Notes under the pieces: generated by a model
The model's input: the letters and a program-made list of their open reading frames with translations, nothing else
Told to the model about the DNA's origin: nothing
The model's database searches: none
Position numbers and translations under genes: made by a program
Source of the DNA: Azoarcus sp.
Lineage (GTDB): Bacteria > Pseudomonadota > Gammaproteobacteria > Burkholderiales > Rhodocyclaceae
Assembly: GCA_031282905.1 (NCBI GenBank)
Contig: JAITCV010000029.1
Span: 1 to 26,685, forward strand
DNA: 26,685 nt
Reading direction: 5' to 3'
Shown: piece after piece, positions 22,841 to 26,685 of the stretch
Layout: each line of letters begins with the position of its first letter
Position numbering within the stretch: the stretch's first letter is position 1

Positions 22841-23745
22841 ATCCAACGCCCTCCCCCGCCACACGCAAAGGCATCATCCTCGCCGGCGGCTCTGGTACCC
22901 GGCTGCACCCGGTGACGCTCGCAGTATCCAAGCAATTGCTCCCGGTGTATGACAAACCGATGATCTACTACCCCCTGACGACGCTGATGCTCGCAGGCAT
23001 CCGCGATATCCTCGTCATCTCGACGCCGCAAGACACCCCGCGCTTCGAACAACTGCTGGGCGATGGCGGGCAATGGGGACTGAACCTGAGCTATGCGGTG
23101 CAGCCCAGCCCGGACGGCCTGGCCCAGGCATTCATCATCGGCGAATCCTTCATTGGCGGCGGGTTGTCGGCACTGGTGCTCGGGGACAACCTGTTCTACG
23201 GTCACGAACTTGCCAACGCCCTCAAGCTGGCCGGCGGAAAGACCACCGGCGCGACCGTGTTCGCCTATCCAGTCAACGACCCCGAGCGCTACGGCGTGGT
23301 CGAATTCGACGCGGCGGGCCACGCGGTCAGCCTCGAAGAAAAACCAACCCGCCCCAAGAGCCGCTACGCGGTGACCGGCCTGTATTTCTATGACAATAGT
23401 GTCATCGATATCGTCCGCGCGCTCAAGCCCAGCGCGCGTGGCGAACTGGAAATCACCGATGTCAATTCCCAATACCTCGCCAGGAACGCGCTCGAGGTAC
23501 AAGTCATGGGACGTGGTCATGCCTGGCTCGACACCGGCACCCATGAAAGCCTGCTGGAAGCCAGCCTCTTCATCCAGACCATCGAAAAACGCCAGGGGCT
23601 GAAAATCGCCTGCCCCGAGGAAATCGCCTGGCGCGCGGGCTGGATCGATACCGAAGCGCTCACCCGCCTTGCCGCGCCACTGGCGAAAAACGGCTATGGC
23701 CAATATCTGAAACGTCTGATCGAAGATGAGCACAAGGTATTTTGA
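22837..23745 (+). CDS. rfbA: Glucose-1-phosphate thymidylyltransferase
   Basis: First step of the rhamnose pathway: glucose-1-phosphate + dTTP to dTDP-glucose. The product has 302 residues. The nucleotidyltransferase signature ILAGGSGTRLHP is at 14-25, followed by KQLLPVYDKPMIYYPL, VLGDNLFYG, and the EEKP block. The start overlaps the rfbD stop (ATGA), so translation is coupled. rfbC follows after 105 bases. Confidence 0.98.
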   Translation: MNPTPSPATRKGIILAGGSGTRLHPVTLAVSKQLLPVYDKPMIYYPLTTLMLAGIRDILVISTPQDTPRFEQLLGDGGQWGLNLSYAVQPSPDGLAQAFIIGESFIGGGLSALVLGDNLFYGHELANALKLAGGKTTGATVFAYPVNDPERYGVVEFDAAGHAVSLEEKPTRPKSRYAVTGLYFYDNSVIDIVRALKPSARGELEITDVNSQYLARNALEVQVMGRGHAWLDTGTHESLLEASLFIQTIEKRQGLKIACPEEIAWRAGWIDTEALTRLAAPLAKNGYGQYLKRLIEDEHKVF

Positions 23746-23850
23746 TCTTTCGATCCGCGTCCGCAAAACGAAACCGCAAGGACGAAAGCGCGCGAAAACA
23801 CTTGTGCCTTGCCGATGCGCGATCATTGCCTCAACCGGAGTCGATTGCAG

Positions 23851-24405
23851 ATGAACGTCATTCAAACTGAATTGCCCGGCGTATTGATTCTCGAACCCAG
23901 GGTATTTGGCGATGCGCGCGGCTTCTTTTTCGAGAGCTACAACGCGCGCGATTTCCGCGAGACCACCGGTTTGACCATCGACTTTGTCCAGGACAACCAC
24001 TCACGCTCGACAAAAGGCGTGCTGCGCGGCCTGCATTACCAGCTCGAACAGGCGCAGGGCAAACTCGTGCGCGTGGCAAGCGGACGGGTCTTCGATGTCG
24101 CAGTCGATATTCGCCGCGCCTCGCCGAGCTTTGGCCGCTGGACGGGCGTGGAGCTTTCCGAAACCAATCAACGCATGTTCTGGATACCGCCGGATTTCGC
24201 CCATGGCTTCGTGGTGCTTTCGGAATCGGCGGATTTCCTTTACAAGACAACCGACTATTACGCGCCGCAACACGAGCGCTGCATTCTCTGGAACGACCCG
24301 GCCATCGGCATCGACTGGCATTTCGACGGCGCCCCCTTGCTCTCGGCCAAGGACCGCGCGGGCACACCGCTTGCCGAAGCCGATCTGCCCGTGTTCCGCC
24401 AATGA
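23851..24405 (+). CDS. rfbC: dTDP-4-dehydrorhamnose 3,5-epimerase
   Basis: Third step of the rhamnose pathway: epimerises C3 and C5 of dTDP-4-keto-6-deoxyglucose. The product is 184 residues, a cupin-type fold. RGLHYQ carries the catalytic His62; Tyr131 in FLYKTTDYY is the other conserved active-site residue; GDARGFFFE and WIPPDFAHGF are family blocks. I chose ATG 23851 (MNVIQTELPGVLI) with GGAG upstream, not the earlier in-frame ATG at 23809. Its stop lies in the first copy of an 18-bp tandem duplication. With rfbB, rfbD and rfbA it completes dTDP-L-rhamnose synthesis, probably for O-antigen or exopolysaccharide. Confidence 0.97.
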   Translation: MNVIQTELPGVLILEPRVFGDARGFFFESYNARDFRETTGLTIDFVQDNHSRSTKGVLRGLHYQLEQAQGKLVRVASGRVFDVAVDIRRASPSFGRWTGVELSETNQRMFWIPPDFAHGFVVLSESADFLYKTTDYYAPQHERCILWNDPAIGIDWHFDGAPLLSAKDRAGTPLAEADLPVFRQ

Positions 24406-24435
24406 GCTCGGAAATCCCAATGAGCTCGGAAATCT
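24400..24435. repeat. 18-bp tandem duplication at the rfbC stop codon
   Basis: 24400-24417 and 24418-24435 are adjacent copies, 17 of 18 bases equal, with core CAATGAGCTCGG. The first copy contains the rfbC stop codon. Confidence 0.92.
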
Positions 24436-24766
24436 GAAACGCAGCGGGCGGGCGAGCCATGCCTCCTGGGTCGCCACGCCCGCAGCCCTTGCAATGACAC
24501 ATCAGATCGTCATTGCGAGGCACGGCAACCACACCGCGATTTCAGCCGCTTGGAACCCAGGCAAAAGGGCACGTCCCTCCGGCTTTGCCGTTTGATATCC
24601 AAATAAATAAATTCATATCTTTTCATCCAATAAAAATCGCTCAAAAATCAGATGCGCTCATAAAAATCGATATATTTCAACATGTTATGAAATGCATGCA
24701 GCCTGGCACGCATTTCGCTGAACAAAGCACCGCCCTTCCACGAATTCACGGACGGGCTCGAACATC
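24436..24766. other. rfbC-rtcB gap: dispersed repeat, AT-rich stretch, sigma-54 site
   Basis: No gene is seen. The left part carries GCAATGAC-N10-GTCATTGC (24491-24516), followed by GAGGCACGGCAA, which resembles the widespread CGTCATTGCGAGG intergenic repeats. 24590-24700 is markedly AT-rich. The right part contains the sigma-54 promoter listed separately. Confidence 0.6.
24704..24719 (+). promoter_or_regulatory. Sigma-54 promoter in front of rtcB
   Basis: TGGCACG-CATT-TCGCT matches the -24/-12 consensus TGGCACG-N4-TTGCW at all but one base, with the invariant GG and GC correctly spaced. Transcription would start near 24731, about 48 bases before the rtcB ATG. In E. coli rtcBA is likewise sigma-54 dependent and activated by RtcR. 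The AT-rich DNA upstream suits activator or IHF binding. Confidence 0.75.
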
Positions 24767-24778
24767 ATGGAGAAAACG

Positions 24779-26002
24779 ATGGAACACGATTACAAAGTCA
24801 TCGACGCCGAAGATGCCCGCCCCATCAAACTATGGACGCAGGGCGTCCCGGTGGAAGACGGCGCGCGCCAACAATTGATCGACACCGCAAAGATGCCGTT
24901 CATCTTCCGCCATGTGGCGGTGATGCCGGATGTGCATTTGGGTAAAGGCTCGACCATCGGCAGCGTGATCCCGACCCGGGGCGCGATCATCCCGGCATCG
25001 GTTGGCGTGGATATCGGCTGCGGCATGATGGCGGCACGTACCACGCTGACCGCCAGCGACCTGCCGGACAACCTGCTCGGCCTGCGTACCGCCATCGAGC
25101 GCACCGTGCCGCATGGCCGGGAAATCGGACGCAACAAACGCGACGTGGGCGCATGGGAAAACACGCCGGGATCGGTCGATGCCGTATGGGCGACACTGCT
25201 TCCGCGTTTCGAGCGTATTACCGAGAAATATCCGAGGCTGAAGGATACCAACAACCGTCACCATCTGGGGACGCTGGGAACGGGCAACCATTTCATCGAA
25301 GTGTGCCTGGATGAAGAAGATCGCCTATGGTTCATGCTGCATTCCGGTTCGCGCGGCGTGGGAAACGCCATCGGTTCGCTATTCATCGAACTGGCGAAAA
25401 GAGACATGGAACAATACTTCATCCATTTGCCCAATCGCGATCTGGCCTATTTCGCGGAAGGCAGCGAGCATTTCGACGATTACGTCGAAGCGGTCGGCTG
25501 GGCGCAGGATTTCGCGCGCAAGAACCGCGACGTGATGATGGCAAACCTGATCGCCGCCGCGCAAACGGTGATCAAAAAACCCTTTTCCGCCGATGTGGAG
25601 GCGGTGAATTGCCACCACAACTATGTGCAACGCGAAACCCATTTCGGTGAGGAAGTATTCGTGACCCGCAAGGGCGCGGTATCGGCGCAAAAGGGCGAAC
25701 TCGGCATCATTCCCGGCTCGATGGGCGCAAAGAGCTTCATCGTGCGCGGCCTGGGCAACGAGGAAGCCTTCTGTTCATGCAGCCATGGCGCGGGCCGTGT
25801 GATGAGCCGCACGGAAGCCAAACGCCGCTTCACGGTGGAAGACCAGATTCGCGCCACCGCGCACGTCGAATGCCGCAAGGATGAAGCGGTCATCGATGAA
25901 ATCCCGATGGCCTACAAGGACATCGACGCGGTGATGCACGCGCAGCGAACGCTGGTGGAAATCGTGCATACCCTGCGCCAGGTCGTGTGCGTGAAGGGGT
26001 GA
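24779..26002 (+). CDS. rtcB: RNA-splicing ligase RtcB
   Basis: GTP- and Mn-dependent ligase that joins RNA 2',3'-cyclic phosphate or 3'-phosphate ends to 5'-OH ends, used in RNA repair. The product has 407 residues, close to the E. coli 408, and closely resembles the E. coli protein by eye. Metal and active-site blocks: MPDVHLGKG (49-57), GVDIGCGM with Asp78 and Cys81, LGTGNHFIE, SGSRGVGN, NCHHNYV, GSMGAKSF, and CSCSHGAGRVMSR with the His that carries GMP. ATG 24779 is preferred over 24767 because GGAG lies six bases before it. Neither rtcA nor the regulator rtcR is next to it in this window. Confidence 0.97.
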   Translation: MEHDYKVIDAEDARPIKLWTQGVPVEDGARQQLIDTAKMPFIFRHVAVMPDVHLGKGSTIGSVIPTRGAIIPASVGVDIGCGMMAARTTLTASDLPDNLLGLRTAIERTVPHGREIGRNKRDVGAWENTPGSVDAVWATLLPRFERITEKYPRLKDTNNRHHLGTLGTGNHFIEVCLDEEDRLWFMLHSGSRGVGNAIGSLFIELAKRDMEQYFIHLPNRDLAYFAEGSEHFDDYVEAVGWAQDFARKNRDVMMANLIAAAQTVIKKPFSADVEAVNCHHNYVQRETHFGEEVFVTRKGAVSAQKGELGIIPGSMGAKSFIVRGLGNEEAFCSCSHGAGRVMSRTEAKRRFTVEDQIRATAHVECRKDEAVIDEIPMAYKDIDAVMHAQRTLVEIVHTLRQVVCVKG

Positions 26003-26489
26003 TATCCCGAGAACCATCTCTACGATGACATCGATGGACTTGTGGCCGCGGATCGTGCGCCTGAAAGCGAGGGGCTGCGTTTCAGACGCAACGATCCAGC
26101 ACGATGTCCATATCTTGTCAAACGCGCACGCCGCAAGCCCGTGGCAATCCAGGTCGCTGAATCGCTCATGGATTGCCACGTCGCTGCGTTCCTCTCACCA
26201 CGAGTCTGGGCCGCCGCAGCCCCCCAACCCGTCCATCGACCATGCCTCCGAAGGGCCGTCCCTCTCCCCGGACGGGCGCCACGCGCACGGAATGCCCGAT
26301 TTGCCGGGCATGGGATGTGTCATGGAAACCACACACATCGTCTCCACAATCGGCTACAACAGGCGCAATGACAACGCATCATCATCCCGAACGCCAGCCC
26401 GCAGAACAAATCATCATTTTTCCCATTGAATGTCCACTTATCCGTGATAGGCTTCACGGATTCATCGTCCCCCCGTTTGGAAGCGCGTC
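26003..26489. other. rtcB to ParB-like gene: no gene, several inverted repeats
   Basis: No credible ORF. Perfect inverted repeats are GTGGCAATCCA (26141-26151) with TGGATTGCCAC (26169-26179), the latter followed by GTCGCTGCGTTCCTC, a typical arm of the GTCATTGCGAGG repeat family; ATGCCCG-N6-CGGGCAT (26292-26311); GATGTGT with ACACATC around 26314-26340; and TCCGTGA-N6-TCACGGA (26441-26460). rtcA is not present. Confidence 0.6.
26441..26460. promoter_or_regulatory. Perfect inverted repeat TCCGTGA-N6-TCACGGA, candidate operator
   Basis: Two 7-base arms around TAGGCT lie 29 bases before the start of the ParB-like gene. The size and position suit a repressor site or a ParB-type recognition site. 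No T-tract, so not a terminator. Confidence 0.45.
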
Positions 26490-26685
26490 ATGGCGGCAGC
26501 ACTCCCCACTGGAATCCACAAGATACCGTTGCCACAACTCACGCCCTCGCCCTACAACGCGCGCAGGATCCGCACGACAGCGCGGATCGAGGAAGTCGCG
26601 CGCAGCCTCGCGGAGCATGGGCAGCGGGAGCCGATCACGACCTATCCGGGCACGGGGAAAGAAGCCGGAAAATACCTGATCGTCT
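26490..26685 (+). CDS. ParB-like nuclease/partition domain protein, N-terminal fragment
   Basis: From ATG 26490 the frame is open to the window end (65 residues). KIPLPQLTPSPYNARRIRTT followed by IEEVARSLAEHGQREPIT and the start of a YLIV strand is the beginning of the ParB/Srx-like domain found in chromosome and plasmid partition proteins and in ParB-like proteins of mobile elements. The rest, including the GxRR box and HTH domain, lies beyond the edge. Given that no parA precedes it and the region upstream is repeat-rich, an integrated element is more likely than the chromosomal parAB locus, but this is inference. Confidence 0.7.
   Translation, partial: MAAALPTGIHKIPLPQLTPSPYNARRIRTTARIEEVARSLAEHGQREPITTYPGTGKEAGKYLIV

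Noticed and set aside
21467..24000. Minus-strand frames of 429-465 codons opposite rfbD and rfbA
   Set aside because: Antisense shadows with no domain, opposite clearly functional genes.
26025..26679. Three overlapping plus-strand ORFs after rtcB
   Set aside because: No domain, Arg/Pro/Ser-rich shadow-like composition, full of inverted repeats; the only convincing frame is the ParB-like one from 26490.

Overview
The window reads as ordinary GC-rich chromosome of a betaproteobacterium. The main clues are an arginine block next to DUF3579 and rpsT, a DUF2788-ppnP-yajQ string, a methyltransferase-rnhA-dnaQ string, and rfbBDAC order. No rRNA or tRNA gene was recognised. No lineage below class can be assigned from the sequence alone.

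Layout. 1-1457 (-) is the N-terminal part of a secreted clan GH-A type glycosidase cut by the window edge. 1586-2119 (+) is the C-terminal half of an aliphatic nitrilase, followed by an MFS transporter (2164-3333). 3570-4889 (-) is a sensor histidine kinase with no response regulator beside it. 5233-8311 is a type I-E CRISPR array with 51 repeats and 50 spacers. Its repeat orientation puts transcription on the minus strand and the leader at about 8312-8460. No cas gene lies anywhere in the window. 8312-9110 is an unresolved stretch with only doubtful ORFs. 9111-11622 is fliOPQR (flagellar export gate). An integrase relic follows at 11669-11870.

16397 down to 11903 (-) is a tight block argD-argF-argG-DUF2788-ppnP-yajQ, with a promoter and a terminator-like hairpin in front of argD that together look like an attenuator. 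DUF3579 (+), rpsT (-) and ruvA (-) follow, then a methyltransferase, rnhA and dnaQ (+), then rfbB-rfbD-rfbA-rfbC (+) for dTDP-L-rhamnose. rtcB (RNA ligase) lies behind a near-consensus sigma-54 promoter. At the right edge a ParB-like gene begins behind a perfect inverted repeat and runs out of the window.

Most notable observations: (1) two CRISPR spacers that share the same PAM-side end but differ by one deleted base in the seed, as expected if an escape mutant was captured later; (2) three spacers with strong internal inverted repeats, one of them next to the only deviant repeat; (3) a candidate attenuator in front of the arginine operon; (4) a sigma-54 site ahead of rtcB without rtcR or rtcA nearby; (5) short tandem duplications at or just after the stop codons of five genes. 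I did not find a convincing wholly new multi-gene system.
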